Shown: positions 36,398-45,587, counted from the stretch's first letter. The stretch: 64,000 bases of DNA from Aquirufa beregesia (GCF_011090385.1 NZ_SEWW01000010.1:1-64000); one strand, 5' to 3'. Numbers and translations: made by a program. Notes: generated by a model not told the origin, from the letters alone.

Positions 36398-36438
36398 AAA
36401 TAGGTGGATAAAACGAACGTTTTGTTCACCTATTTTTT
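36398..36438 (+). terminator. Rho-independent terminator after the TIM-barrel gene
   Basis: Outer stem AAATAGGTG / CACCTATTT encloses an inner stem AAACG / CGTTT and is followed by a run of T's. Confidence 0.8.
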
Positions 36439-36499
36439 TGATTTATAATTGATAAAAATTACATAACCATTAAGAAACTTTTGAATTCACCATTTACCA

Positions 36500-37333
36500 T
36501 TAAATTTTAATTTCCTTCAGCATCTCGATCAAATCTCCAGCCATCAAACTGGATTTAGAATAAGTACTGGCATACAAATCACCAGCCAGGCCATGATAAT
36601 AGACTCCTAAGCAAGCCGCCAACCCTGTTGGATAAGATTGTGCAGCCAAAGAAGCAATGATGCCGGATAATACATCTCCACTCCCTGCTGTAGCCATACC
36701 ATCATTTCCTGTGCTATTCACCCATTTCTTGCCATCCGAGGTAAAAACATGGGAATTCTTACCCTTTACCACCAACTGAACAGGATAATGGTGGACAAAT
36801 TTTTGTGCTTCCTCCAAAGCGGTTTCCGCATCTACTGTTTTCCCTACGAGTCTACTTAATTCTCCCAAATGAGGAGTTAAGATATGATTCTCATGTAGTA
36901 AAGCATACCACTCGGGATGTTGGGCCAATAATGTCAAACCGTCCGCATCAATCACCATGGGAGTTTTAATGTGCTCCATTAAATAATGTAGTTCTTCCGT
37001 AGCTAGCTCGCTCAAGCCCACACCAGGTCCATAAACGATCGCAGTTTTATCTTCATACAAAGGCAAATTCTCCAACACAGATCTTCCTCCATTGATTTCA
37101 TACATGACTTCAGGACTATTCGCTAACAAGGGAATTACCCCTTCTGATGGAATAATGGCTGTTACTAAACCACAACCCGCCCTCAAGGCAGCTCGAGAGC
37201 TTAATGCGGAGGCTCCTAATTTGCCTTCACTCCCGGCAATCACCCATACATGACCAAAACTTCTCTTATGGCCATCCATCGCTCTTTCTTTCCGGTGACT
37301 TTGCACCCAATCTTCTTGCAGGACTGTTTCCAT
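36500..37333 (-). CDS. nnrD: ADP/ATP-dependent NAD(P)H-hydrate dehydratase
   Basis: The 277-residue ribokinase-fold enzyme repairs hydrated NADH and NADPH. It has G-S-E-G-K-L-G-A-S-A-L-S-S-R-A-A-L-R near the N-terminus, T-P-H-L-G-E-L-S-R-L-V-G in the middle and N-D-G-M-A-T-A-G-S-G-D-V-L-S-G-I-I-A with the catalytic Asp. The length is that of the stand-alone dehydratase domain; the epimerase half (NnrE), often fused in other bacteria, is absent here. It is a single gene on the minus strand preceded by a 5' AT-rich region. Confidence 0.9.
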   Translation of the reverse strand: METVLQEDWVQSHRKERAMDGHKRSFGHVWVIAGSEGKLGASALSSRAALRAGCGLVTAIIPSEGVIPLLANSPEVMYEINGGRSVLENLPLYEDKTAIVYGPGVGLSELATEELHYLMEHIKTPMVIDADGLTLLAQHPEWYALLHENHILTPHLGELSRLVGKTVDAETALEEAQKFVHHYPVQLVVKGKNSHVFTSDGKKWVNSTGNDGMATAGSGDVLSGIIASLAAQSYPTGLAACLGVYYHGLAGDLYASTYSKSSLMAGDLIEMLKEIKI

Positions 37334-37441
37334 TTTTATTCTATTTTATCGTCAAATAATAAAATTTATAACCAAATTTGCAATTCTAGTAATCGAGAAC
37401 TACTATTGTAACAAACGGATACAATAAAGAATTTAACACAC

Positions 37442-39088
37442 ATGAAAAGAATCTTACAACTAGCTGCTGGCTGCCTTTTCAGCCTATCCCTGTTGACCAT
37501 GAATGCACAAGGACCTCAAAACTCCTATGGTATCGATGTACAAGTTAAAACCAAAAACGGAACTGTAGAAGGTGAACTTGATACTCGATCAAAAATCGTT
37601 AGTTTCAAAGGCATTCCATTTGCTCAAGCTCCTGTAGGAGAATTACGCTGGAAGGCTCCCCAAGAACCCAAATCATGGAATGGCACATTGCAAGCTAAGC
37701 AATTTGGTCCAAAAGCGGTGCAAACTCCCATCTTTGGAGACATGGGTTTCCGTAGCAATGGCATGAGCGAAGATTGCTTATACCTAAACGTTTGGACTCC
37801 TAAAGTGGAATCAGGAGCTAAATTACCAGTATTAGTATATTTTTATGGAGGGGGATTTATGGCTGGAGATGGCTCTGAGCCACGTTACGATGGAGAATCC
37901 ATGGCTAAAAAAGGTGTGGTTTCTGTGACCATCAATTACCGTTTGAATCTATTCGGTTTCTTTTCTCATCCTGAATTAACTCAAGAGTCTCCTAACAAAG
38001 CTTCGGGTAATTATGGCTACATGGACATGGTGGCTGCCTTAAAATGGGTAAAAGCAAATATCGCTCAATTTGGTGGTGACCCTAATCACGTGACCATTGC
38101 TGGTGAATCGGCTGGATCTATTGCTGTTTCTGCACAAATGGCCTCTCCTTTAGCTAAAGGTCTATTCCAAGGAGCTATTGGGGAAAGTGGAGGTTGGTTA
38201 AGCAATACCTTAGCACCTATGAGCTTAAAAGATTCTGAGAAATATGGAGCGGATTGGGCTAAGAAAGTGGGGGCTACTTCGTTGAAAGAATTGAGAGCCA
38301 TGTCTACCTATGAATTGTATCAAAAAATGGTCGATTCTAAAGCGCTGAGTTTCCCTGGCAATATTGATGGCTATTTCATGCCAAAAACAGTTCGGGAAAT
38401 TTTTGAGGCAGGAGAACAATCTCAAGTCCCTTTATTAGTAGGCTGGAATTCCGAAGAAATGGGATATCGCGCCATTACTAGAGGAAAGACCGCTACACCA
38501 GAAGTATTTACAGAGGTCGTTAAAGAACTTTACAAAGACAAAGCAGATCAAGTGTTGCAATTATACCCTGCCAAAACGGCTGAAGAAGCGGAGCAATCAG
38601 CCACGGATTTAGCGGGTGATCGTTTCTTAGGATTCTCTACTTGGAAATGGTTTGATCTACATCGTAAACACAGTCAACAACCCATTTATCGCTATTATTT
38701 TGCCCGTCCTAGACCAGACATGGTACAAAAAGACGTAGAAGCAGCCTTAGCGGGTGGTGTGGTGAAAAGAGATCCCAATGCTCCGAAAGCCCCTAAACCT
38801 AAAGGCGCTGTTCACTCGGCTGAAATTGAATATGCTCTAGGCAATTTATCGACTAATTTAACCTATGCTTGGACCCCAGAAGATTATAAAGTGTCCAAAG
38901 TTATGCAGGAATATTTTGCCAATTTCATCAAAACCTGGAATCCCAATGGAGCTAATTTAGCCAATTGGCCAGCAGCAAAAATGGAAGCCAAACCAGAATT
39001 GATGTTGTTAGACGTAGAATCCAAAGTCATTCGCGGCGAAAAAGATGCCCGATATGAATTTTTAGATCAAGATTCAGGTAAAAAATAA
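37442..39088 (+). CDS. Secreted type-B carboxylesterase
   Basis: The 548-residue alpha/beta hydrolase has a signal peptide. It shows the type-B pattern E-D-C-L-Y-L-N-V-W-T-P, the oxyanion hole F-Y-G-G-G-F, the nucleophile elbow G-E-S223-A-G-S and later S-A-E-I-E-Y-A-L near the His. It would hydrolyse carboxylic esters in the periplasm or outside the cell. It is 38 nt upstream of a Gfo/Idh/MocA gene on the same strand, so the two may be cotranscribed. Confidence 0.9.
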   Translation: MKRILQLAAGCLFSLSLLTMNAQGPQNSYGIDVQVKTKNGTVEGELDTRSKIVSFKGIPFAQAPVGELRWKAPQEPKSWNGTLQAKQFGPKAVQTPIFGDMGFRSNGMSEDCLYLNVWTPKVESGAKLPVLVYFYGGGFMAGDGSEPRYDGESMAKKGVVSVTINYRLNLFGFFSHPELTQESPNKASGNYGYMDMVAALKWVKANIAQFGGDPNHVTIAGESAGSIAVSAQMASPLAKGLFQGAIGESGGWLSNTLAPMSLKDSEKYGADWAKKVGATSLKELRAMSTYELYQKMVDSKALSFPGNIDGYFMPKTVREIFEAGEQSQVPLLVGWNSEEMGYRAITRGKTATPEVFTEVVKELYKDKADQVLQLYPAKTAEEAEQSATDLAGDRFLGFSTWKWFDLHRKHSQQPIYRYYFARPRPDMVQKDVEAALAGGVVKRDPNAPKAPKPKGAVHSAEIEYALGNLSTNLTYAWTPEDYKVSKVMQEYFANFIKTWNPNGANLANWPAAKMEAKPELMLLDVESKVIRGEKDARYEFLDQDSGKK

Positions 39089-39126
39089 ATTGCTTATTTT
39101 TACCTAATCTAATGTAAACCTATCAC

Positions 39127-40173
39127 ATGCAATCGAACATATTTCACACGGCCATACTTTCTTACGGAATGTCTGGTCGTGTTTTTCATGCCCCTTTCCT
39201 TGTTACACATCCAGGATTCCAATTAATAGGATGCTGGGAAAGATCTCAAAAAAACATTCAATCAAGATATCCAGAAGTAAGTAGCTACGATTCATTAGAA
39301 GAAGTCTTGGCGAATGATTCCATTGACTTGGTCGTAGTCAACACTCCCATTGTTACCCATTTTGAATACACCTTGAAATGCTTGGAAGCAGGAAAACATG
39401 TCCTAGTGGAGAAGTGTTTTACCCGTACCGCTGAGGAAGCTATTCAGTTAAAAGCAGCCATGGAAAAAGCAAATAAGCAGCTATTTGTCTTTCAAAACCG
39501 TCGCTGGGACTCTGATTTTCTAACTGTCAAAAAAGTCAAAGAATCGGGTGTATTAGGCGAATTAGTGGAAGCTGAATTCCATTATGATCGCTTTGACGGA
39601 AATCTTTCTTATAAAGCCCACAAGGAAACCGCAGGTGTGGGTGTGGGTGTGGTTACCGACTTAGGTCCACATATCATTGATCAAGCGATATCCTTATTTG
39701 GCATGCCTGAGCGTGTATTTGCTGATTTACGCAAAACTAGGAAAAATACGCAAGTGGACGATTACTTTGAAATTTTACTGTACTACGCCAATTTGCGCGT
39801 ACGATTGAAAGCCGGATATTTTGTCAAAATGCCTGTACCATCCTTTCAATTGCACGGCAAACAAGGTAGTTTTTTAAAGACCCGTTCAGACAGGCAAGAA
39901 GCTGATTTACAATTAGCTATACTTCCCAATACTCCCAACTGGGGCCAAGATTCGGAAAAGGATTTTGGTCAAATTTGGATTGATGGAGAAGATAGTCCAC
40001 GTGCTATCCCTTCTGAGACCGGTAATTACATGGCCTTCTTTGAAAATGTATACCAAACCCTGTTAGGGAACGAAAAGCCAGCCGTATCTGTTGAAGATGG
40101 TATTCGTAGCATGCGCATTGTAGATGCAGCCTATGAAAGTAATCGTCAACAAGCTATCATCCCGCTTTCCTAA
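39127..40173 (+). CDS. Gfo/Idh/MocA-family oxidoreductase (YdgJ/YhhX-like)
   Basis: The 348-residue protein opens with A-I-L-S-Y-G-M-S-G-R-V-F-H-A-P-F-L, a form of the nucleotide-binding start typical for the YdgJ/YhhX branch. V-V-N-T-P and L-V-E-K-C-F-T follow (the family E-K-P motif reads E-K-C here), then G-V-V-T-D-L-G-P-H-I-I-D-Q-A with the catalytic-region Asp/His. It acts on an unidentified sugar derivative with NAD(P). The Crp/Fnr gene starts 4 nt after its stop, suggesting that the regulator is read from the same mRNA or from a promoter inside this gene. Confidence 0.9.
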   Translation: MQSNIFHTAILSYGMSGRVFHAPFLVTHPGFQLIGCWERSQKNIQSRYPEVSSYDSLEEVLANDSIDLVVVNTPIVTHFEYTLKCLEAGKHVLVEKCFTRTAEEAIQLKAAMEKANKQLFVFQNRRWDSDFLTVKKVKESGVLGELVEAEFHYDRFDGNLSYKAHKETAGVGVGVVTDLGPHIIDQAISLFGMPERVFADLRKTRKNTQVDDYFEILLYYANLRVRLKAGYFVKMPVPSFQLHGKQGSFLKTRSDRQEADLQLAILPNTPNWGQDSEKDFGQIWIDGEDSPRAIPSETGNYMAFFENVYQTLLGNEKPAVSVEDGIRSMRIVDAAYESNRQQAIIPLS

Positions 40174-40177
40174 AAAT

Positions 40178-40819
40178 ATGGCAACAGCATCAACTACCCA
40201 GAGATTATTCCAACAATTTGAACCTGAATTACTAAAAAAGGTACAACAGGTAGGATTGGTTCGTAAGTTTAAAGCGGAGGAGTATTTAATGCAAACAGGC
40301 CAACAAATCCGTTCGGCTGTATTAGTATTGGACGGTGTTATCAAAGTATTTAGAGAAGACGATGAGGGCAATGAAGTCTTTATGTACAACCTGCATCCTG
40401 GAGAAGCTTGTGCAATTTCTATGACTTGTGCTGCTCGTCAACTCTCTAGTCAAATCATGGCCAAAGCCTTAGTGGACACGGAGGTTTTGGCTATTCCTGT
40501 AGAATTAATGGATGAATGGGCACTTAAATACCGTTCTTGGTACCAATTTGTCTTAGAAACTTACCGCTCTCGTTTTGAGGAACTTTTAGATACGCTGGAC
40601 CACATTGCCTTCCGTAATCTAGATGAACGTCTACTTTGGTACTTAAAACAGCATCAAAAAAGCCTAAAAAGCAACTTTATCAAAACTTCCTTCACAGACA
40701 TCGCATTAGAACTCAACTCTTCCCGTGAAGTCATCTCTCGCCTAATGAAAAAACTGGCTGAAAAAGGCCATGTCAAATTACATAAGAATGAAGTGGAGAT
40801 TCTGAACTTAAAAATGTAG
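40178..40819 (+). CDS. Crp/Fnr-family transcriptional regulator, probable activator of the sulfur island
   Basis: The 213-residue protein has a cyclic-nucleotide-binding-like beta-barrel (about residues 20-120), a dimerisation helix and a C-terminal winged helix. The recognition helix reads S-S-R183-E184-V-I-S-R188, the same R-E-x-x-x-R spacing with which CRP reads GTGA half-sites, unlike FNR (V-S-S-E-T-V-S-R). Matching TGTGA-N6-TCACG palindromes stand before five nearby promoters. C78 and C84 in the barrel (G-E-A-C-A-I-S-M-T-C) could sense persulfide or redox state; no FNR-type N-terminal Cys cluster is present. The ATG at 40178 is chosen because a longer frame from 40124 overlaps the gene upstream. 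Confidence 0.9.
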   Translation: MATASTTQRLFQQFEPELLKKVQQVGLVRKFKAEEYLMQTGQQIRSAVLVLDGVIKVFREDDEGNEVFMYNLHPGEACAISMTCAARQLSSQIMAKALVDTEVLAIPVELMDEWALKYRSWYQFVLETYRSRFEELLDTLDHIAFRNLDERLLWYLKQHQKSLKSNFIKTSFTDIALELNSSREVISRLMKKLAEKGHVKLHKNEVEILNLKM

Positions 40820-40932
40820 AATTTATTGAACTTAATTAATAACCTTTCAGAGAATGCTCAATGAACTGTATAAATGTGTAATAATGTTATCTTAAAAGGG
40901 TCTGAGTTATTCTACATTCTTCATCACCCTCC

Positions 40933-40977
40933 TGTGATGCTTATCACGCCCAAAGTACCTATAATATTGGAAATTTG
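40933..40977 (+). promoter_or_regulatory. Crp/Fnr-type operator and -7 element of the OprD-like porin gene
   Basis: Palindrome TGTGATGCTTATCACG (40933-40948) is followed by GAAATTTG (40970-40977), one base off TAnnTTTG. The last G lies 44 nt after the first T of the palindrome and 30 nt after TCAC. This puts the operator centre near -41, an activator position. The gene starts 20 nt downstream. Confidence 0.75.
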
Positions 40978-40996
40978 CGAGTGTAAATAACTCAAA

Positions 40997-42391
40997 ATGC
41001 CGGCAAAAACCACCCATTACCTGATTCTATTCTGGTCATTGTGTATTTTACCCACTGTTCAAGCAAGTCCAACCATCTCCCATACGACAGATTCTATTTC
41101 GGTTTGGAATGCCTTAACAAACGGGAAAATACGACCTAATCTTCGCTATTTTTACATGAACACTGATAATGTAGGTGAGGCATACGATGCTTTCGCCCAT
41201 GGAATAGGTCTGGGACTTTCCTATGAAACCGCTCCTTGGAACCATATAAGCTTGGGAGTAAGTGCCCAATGGATGTACAATATACATTCCAGCTCCTTGA
41301 CACCTGATCCCAAATTTCCTATACTCAATCGTTATGAAATGGGGCTTTTTGATCTGATTCAGCCTCAATCAAAGGATATACTAAGTCGATTAGAAAAATT
41401 ATATGTAGCCTATTCTATCCAAAAATCAAGCATTAAAATTGGGCGTCAAGTCATCAATACTCCTTTTATCAATCCGCAAGATGGAAGACTACGACCTACG
41501 GCTGTATCAGGAATTTGGGTAGATTGGAATAACATATCCAATACTAAAATAGAAGGAGGATTTCTTCAGGCCATTTCACCCCGAAGTACCACGCAATGGT
41601 TTGGTATAGGTGAATCTTTAGGAATATATCCACAAGGCCTAAATCCTGACGGGTCTAAGTCGAATTACTTGGGCAACATTAACTCACAAGGTATCGGAAT
41701 CTTAGGAATCACCCTAAAACAAATGAAACCTTGGAGCATTCAGGCTTGGAATATGTATGTGGATCAAATGATGTACACAGGTATGCTACAAGCGGACGTA
41801 CAATGGTCAACTCATCAACATAGCCAATGGCTTGCAGGTTTACAATACATCGAACAACATGCCGTCCAACATGGAGGAAATCCTGAACCTTCCAAAACAT
41901 ACATGAGCCCTGGTACAATGTCAAGGTCTTTGGGAGCTAAATTTGGTTGGGAAAATAAACAGTGGAAAACCTCCATCAATTACAATAGAATAACGGGAGA
42001 AGGGCGGTATTTGATGCCCCGAGAATGGGGAAAAGACCCATTCTTTACTTTCATGCCCAGGGAAAGAAATGAAGGTTTTGGTGATGTGCAAGCCTTTGTA
42101 GCAAAAGTCACGTATCAATGGAAAAAAATTCCATTAAAGACCCAAATTGCTCAAGGTTATTTTCACCTACCTAATGTGAATGATTTTACTTTAAATAAAT
42201 ATGCCATGCCATCCTATTCACAAACCAACCTAGATATGACCTATGAACCAAAAGGGTATTGGAAAGGTATGAGCTTTTCCATTATTTATGTTTATAAAAA
42301 CCAATTGGAAAGGGGGGACTTGGCCGACAAATTCATCATCAACAAAGTGAATATGAGCCAATTGAACCTCATCATAAATTACAATTTATAG
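40997..42391 (+). CDS. OprD-like outer-membrane porin
   Basis: The 464-residue protein has a signal peptide (C-I-L-P-T-V-Q-A-S) and a beta-barrel pattern of alternating strands with aromatic girdles. The OprD-family features are L-R-Y-F-Y-M-N-T-D, the stretch S-S-I-K-I-G-R-Q-V-I-N-T-P-F-I-N-P-Q-D-G-R-L-R-P-T-A-V and a C-terminal N-L-I-I-N-Y-N-L. OprD porins pass small solutes such as basic amino acids or organic anions. Its position behind the first Crp/Fnr operator makes it part of the sulfur regulon; it may admit thiosulfate or a related anion, which is inference. Confidence 0.8.
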   Translation: MPAKTTHYLILFWSLCILPTVQASPTISHTTDSISVWNALTNGKIRPNLRYFYMNTDNVGEAYDAFAHGIGLGLSYETAPWNHISLGVSAQWMYNIHSSSLTPDPKFPILNRYEMGLFDLIQPQSKDILSRLEKLYVAYSIQKSSIKIGRQVINTPFINPQDGRLRPTAVSGIWVDWNNISNTKIEGGFLQAISPRSTTQWFGIGESLGIYPQGLNPDGSKSNYLGNINSQGIGILGITLKQMKPWSIQAWNMYVDQMMYTGMLQADVQWSTHQHSQWLAGLQYIEQHAVQHGGNPEPSKTYMSPGTMSRSLGAKFGWENKQWKTSINYNRITGEGRYLMPREWGKDPFFTFMPRERNEGFGDVQAFVAKVTYQWKKIPLKTQIAQGYFHLPNVNDFTLNKYAMPSYSQTNLDMTYEPKGYWKGMSFSIIYVYKNQLERGDLADKFIINKVNMSQLNLIINYNL

Positions 42392-42483
42392 AATCAAGGA
42401 AATATTCAAAAGAATTCTCCTGTATGTACATAGCTTTGAAGGCTAAAAACTAAACACTAATCCCTTATAAAATTTTCTTCCCT

Positions 42484-42528
42484 TGTGATAAAAATCACGA
42501 ATTAGGCCAAATAATTGCTTGACATTTG
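42484..42528 (+). promoter_or_regulatory. Crp/Fnr-type operator and -7 element of the tauE-PDO operon
   Basis: Palindrome TGTGATAAAAATCACG (42484-42499) is followed by GACATTTG (42521-42528). The spacing is the same as at 40933: 44 nt from first T to last G. It rules out a TTG start at 42515 and places the tauE start at the ATG 42554. Confidence 0.8.
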
Positions 42529-42553
42529 TATCAACAAAAAAGAAAAGCACAAC

Positions 42554-43375
42554 ATGGAAATTATTGGATACTTTGCCTCTTTACTGATTGGAATCTCCTT
42601 GGGACTCATAGGTGGTGGTGGATCCATTTTGACGGTACCTGTATTGGTCTATTTATTTGGCATCAATCCTATTTTAGCTACAGCTTATTCTCTTTTTATA
42701 GTGGGTGCCAGTAGTTTGGTAGGAGCGTTCCCAAAATACAAACAAGGCTTAGTCAATTTAAAGACGGCCATCATTTTTGGAATACCTTCTATCATCTCAG
42801 TCTACGCTACACGTAAGTTCATTGTTCCATTAATACCAACAGATATATTCCAAATTAGAGAATTAATGATTACCAAATCCATCTTAATGATGGTATTATT
42901 TGCTATCCTGATGGTAGCCGCTTCCATCTCCATGATTCGTGGAAAATGTGAAAATTGTGGAAAAGAAGGAACTGAGGAACTAGATGTAAAAGAACAATCG
43001 TTTAATTACCCTGTGATTATTCTGGAAGGTGGAGTCGTAGGATTACTAACTGGATTAGTCGGCGCAGGAGGTGGATTCTTAATCATTCCAGCTTTGGTCG
43101 TACTTTCCAAATTACCGATGAAACAGGCGGTTGGGACTTCCCTACTCATCATAGCCATGAAATCATTGATTGGTTTCACGGGAGATTTGGGACATCAAAT
43201 CATCGATTGGCCCTTACTATTAACCATTACGGCATTGGCCATTGCAGGAATTTTTATAGGAGATAAATTCAGTAAAAACGTCGACAGTGATAAATTAAAA
43301 AGAGGCTTCGGCTGGTTCGTACTCATCATGGGTATATATATCTTAATCCAACAATTAGCCTTTCCATTAAAATAA
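42554..43375 (+). CDS. TauE/SafE-family sulfur-compound transporter
   Basis: The 273-residue inner-membrane protein has seven to eight helices in two repeats, each with a G-x-G-G-G motif (I-G-G-G-G-S-I-L-T-V-P-V-L-V and V-G-A-G-G-G-F-L-I-I-P-A-L-V). A cytosolic loop in the middle carries C-E-N-C. Relatives export sulfite, sulfoacetate or similar anions. It is the first gene of the operon behind the operator at 42484, followed after 48 nt by the persulfide dioxygenase, which forms sulfite. Sulfite export is therefore the best guess. Confidence 0.9.
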   Translation: MEIIGYFASLLIGISLGLIGGGGSILTVPVLVYLFGINPILATAYSLFIVGASSLVGAFPKYKQGLVNLKTAIIFGIPSIISVYATRKFIVPLIPTDIFQIRELMITKSILMMVLFAILMVAASISMIRGKCENCGKEGTEELDVKEQSFNYPVIILEGGVVGLLTGLVGAGGGFLIIPALVVLSKLPMKQAVGTSLLIIAMKSLIGFTGDLGHQIIDWPLLLTITALAIAGIFIGDKFSKNVDSDKLKRGFGWFVLIMGIYILIQQLAFPLK

Positions 43376-43423
43376 GCAATAATTACTTTAAAACATCACA
43401 TTAACAACATAGCATTAAAGAAA

Positions 43424-44842
43424 ATGAAAGTAGAGCAAATTTACACAGGATGTTTAGCACAAGGTGCCTATTACATTGAAAACAATGGCGAAGCTGCCAT
43501 CATTGATCCATTGCGTGAAGTAGAACCTTATATCCAAAAGGCAGAACGAAATGGAGCTAAAATCAAATACGTATTTGAGACGCATTTTCATGCCGACTTC
43601 GTTTCAGGACACATCGATTTATCTGCGAAAACAGGTGCTCCAATCGTCTATGGTCCTAATGCAGCTTGCGCATTTGATTGTATCTCGGCTACCGATGGAC
43701 AAGAGTTCCCATTAGGAAATGCAATAATCCGAGTGATCCATACACCAGGTCATACCATGGAAAGTACTTGTTTCTTGCTGATTGATGAGCATGGAAAAGA
43801 AACCAGTCTTTTCTCTGGAGACACCTTATTCATTGGAGATGTGGGTCGTCCGGATTTGGCTCAAAAAGTTAAAGCGGAATTAACCGAAGATATTTTGGCT
43901 GGGCATTTGTACGATTCTCTACGCAATAAAATCATGCCATTAGCTGATGATATCATCGTGTATCCAGCGCACGGTGCGGGTTCTGCCTGTGGAAAAAATA
44001 TGAGCAAGGAAACCACGGATACCTTGGGCAACCAGAAGAAAACCAATTATGCTTTGAACCCGAATTTGACCAGAGAAGAATTCAAAAAAGAAGTATTAAC
44101 GGGTCTAGTCGCTCCTCCATCCTATTTCCCATTAAACGTATTGATGAATATTCAAGGATACGATAGCATTGACAAGGTATTAGAAAGAGGTCAGCATGCG
44201 CTATCTCCAGAAGCCTTTGAAGTAGCTGCCAATGAAACTGGAGCCTTGATTTTAGATACCCGTGATCCACAGACATTCACGAAAGGATTTGTACCTAATT
44301 CCATCAACATTGGCATTGACGGATCCTTTGCTCCTTGGGTGGGTGCCATGATTCCAGACATCAAACAAGAAATCTTGTTAATCACAGATGAAGGACGTGA
44401 AGAAGAAGTCATTACACGCTTAGCTCGTGTAGGTTACGACTTTACTATTGGATATTTAAAAGGAGGATTGGAGGCATGGAAAGCTGCAGGAAAAGAAATG
44501 GACAGCATTGAATCCATTTCAGCAGAGGAAGTAGCCAAGCGTTTTGAAGCAGGAGAGGGTGAGATATTGGATGTACGCAAAAACTCTGAATATTTGAGCG
44601 AGCACGTCAAAGAGGCAGAAAATGCCCCATTAGATTTCATCAATGACAGTATGTTGAAAATTGACAAGAACAAAATCTATTTTGTACACTGTGCAGGAGG
44701 CTATCGTTCCATGATTTTCAACTCCACCTTGAGAGCCCGTGGATATCACAACTTAATTGATGTCAACGGAGGTTTTAAAGCCATCAAAGAATCAGAGAAA
44801 TTTCACATCACGGACTATGTTTGTCCATCAACTTTATTGTAA
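43424..44842 (+). CDS. Persulfide dioxygenase fused to two rhodanese domains
   Basis: The 472-residue cytosolic protein begins with a metallo-beta-lactamase-fold ETHE1-like dioxygenase (about residues 1-210). Motif E-T-H54-F-H56-A-D58-F-V-S-G-H is followed by later His and Asp ligands. It oxidises glutathione- or other persulfides to sulfite with O2. Two rhodanese domains follow (about 255-350 and 370-465). The second has the active loop C423-A-G-G-Y-R; the first has T-D-E-G-R-E in that place and lacks Cys, so it is probably inactive. The layout resembles CstB/PRF-type fusions. It lies in the tauE operon. Confidence 0.92.
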   Translation: MKVEQIYTGCLAQGAYYIENNGEAAIIDPLREVEPYIQKAERNGAKIKYVFETHFHADFVSGHIDLSAKTGAPIVYGPNAACAFDCISATDGQEFPLGNAIIRVIHTPGHTMESTCFLLIDEHGKETSLFSGDTLFIGDVGRPDLAQKVKAELTEDILAGHLYDSLRNKIMPLADDIIVYPAHGAGSACGKNMSKETTDTLGNQKKTNYALNPNLTREEFKKEVLTGLVAPPSYFPLNVLMNIQGYDSIDKVLERGQHALSPEAFEVAANETGALILDTRDPQTFTKGFVPNSINIGIDGSFAPWVGAMIPDIKQEILLITDEGREEEVITRLARVGYDFTIGYLKGGLEAWKAAGKEMDSIESISAEEVAKRFEAGEGEILDVRKNSEYLSEHVKEAENAPLDFINDSMLKIDKNKIYFVHCAGGYRSMIFNSTLRARGYHNLIDVNGGFKAIKESEKFHITDYVCPSTLL

Positions 44843-44844
44843 TC

Positions 44845-45126
44845 ATGAACATACAAGAATTAATCAGCAACCCGAAAACCAGTATTGTGGATGTGCGTGA
44901 AGTCGGAGAATTCATGCAAGGGCACTATGAGGGCGCCATCAACATCCCCTTGGGAACCATTCCTAATCAATTGGATAAATTCAAAGCTATGGATGGACCT
45001 ATCATCGTGTATTGTCGCAGTGGAAACCGCTCTGGCTTAGCACAAACCATGTTGAAGCAAATGGGCTATCAAGAGGTTTACAATGGCGGTGCCTTGCAGG
45101 ATATGTTGGTCTACTCGAACAACTAA
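44845..45126 (+). CDS. Single-domain rhodanese
   Basis: The 93-residue protein has the rhodanese active loop C57-R-S-G-N-R-S and the V-D-V-R-E-x-x-E-F strand motif. It transfers sulfane sulfur, for example from persulfide to thiosulfate or a carrier. There is no signal peptide, so it is cytosolic. The ATG 2 nt after the upstream stop is the start; the longer frame from 44821 would overlap the dioxygenase gene. Confidence 0.92.
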   Translation: MNIQELISNPKTSIVDVREVGEFMQGHYEGAINIPLGTIPNQLDKFKAMDGPIIVYCRSGNRSGLAQTMLKQMGYQEVYNGGALQDMLVYSNN

Positions 45127-45130
45127 TCTT

Positions 45131-45382
45131 ATGTGGAACACACTCAGACAACCTTGGGATCTTATGCGCATAGCTCGCCTAACGATGGGCGGCTATGCGC
45201 TGTATGAGGCTATAAAAACACAAGAGCTTTTTTTAGGCCTCTTGGCGGGAATTTTATTGATCCAAGCTTTGTTTAATATAGGCTGTGGAGCACAGGGATG
45301 CGGCATCCCAACGAGTACTAAGAAATCATCCTCTAAAAACATAGATGAGACAACATATGAAGAAGTTCATTCAAAACCATAA
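45131..45382 (+). CDS. Small membrane protein, DUF2892/YgaP-membrane-domain-like
   Basis: The 83-residue protein has M-R-I-A-R-L-T-M-G-G-Y-A-L-Y-E-A and a hydrophobic hairpin, then N-I-G-C-G-A-Q-G-C-G-I-P with two Cys. It resembles the inner-membrane domain that E. coli YgaP fuses to rhodanese, here as a separate gene right after a rhodanese. The ATG at 45131 (4 nt after the upstream stop) is used; an earlier frame overlaps the rhodanese gene. A role in passing sulfane sulfur or thiocyanate across the membrane is possible. Confidence 0.8.
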   Translation: MWNTLRQPWDLMRIARLTMGGYALYEAIKTQELFLGLLAGILLIQALFNIGCGAQGCGIPTSTKKSSSKNIDETTYEEVHSKP

Positions 45383-45566
45383 ATTAGCCCTAATAGGCAC
45401 GTTCTTGGGTGGAATCGCAGGCTATTTCTATTGGCAGCAAATTGGTTGTAGCACGGGCACTTGTCCACTTACCTCCAAGCCACTGAATAGTACTTTGTAT
45501 TTTGCCTTTCTGGGCTATATAGGAAGTGGATTTTTCAATACAAAAAAAGCTGTAAATAGGGATTAG
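45357..45566 (+). CDS. Small membrane protein with G-C-S-x-G-x-C-P motif
   Basis: The ~69-residue protein has two hydrophobic segments around the motif G-C-S-T-G-T-C-P-L-T (Cys pair four residues apart). Similar short proteins occur next to sulfur and metal genes in Bacteroidota; no function is known to me. The start at M-K-K-F-I-Q overlaps the previous gene by 26 nt, which suggests coupled translation. Confidence 0.75.
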   Translation: MKKFIQNHKLALIGTFLGGIAGYFYWQQIGCSTGTCPLTSKPLNSTLYFAFLGYIGSGFFNTKKAVNRD

Positions 45567-45587
45567 TTGTTAGTTATTAGGGAGTAG
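45559..45587 (+). repeat. Low-complexity intergenic repeat, family B
   Basis: TAGGGATTAGTTGTTAGTTATTAG-type words stand right after the stop of the small membrane gene and split the operon from the YeeE pair by a 110-nt gap. Confidence 0.45.

Noticed and set aside
42515-42553. Upstream TTG start for the TauE protein
   Set aside because: It lies before the -7 element GACATTTG at 42521-42528 and so could not be in the mRNA from that promoter; ATG 42554 is used.
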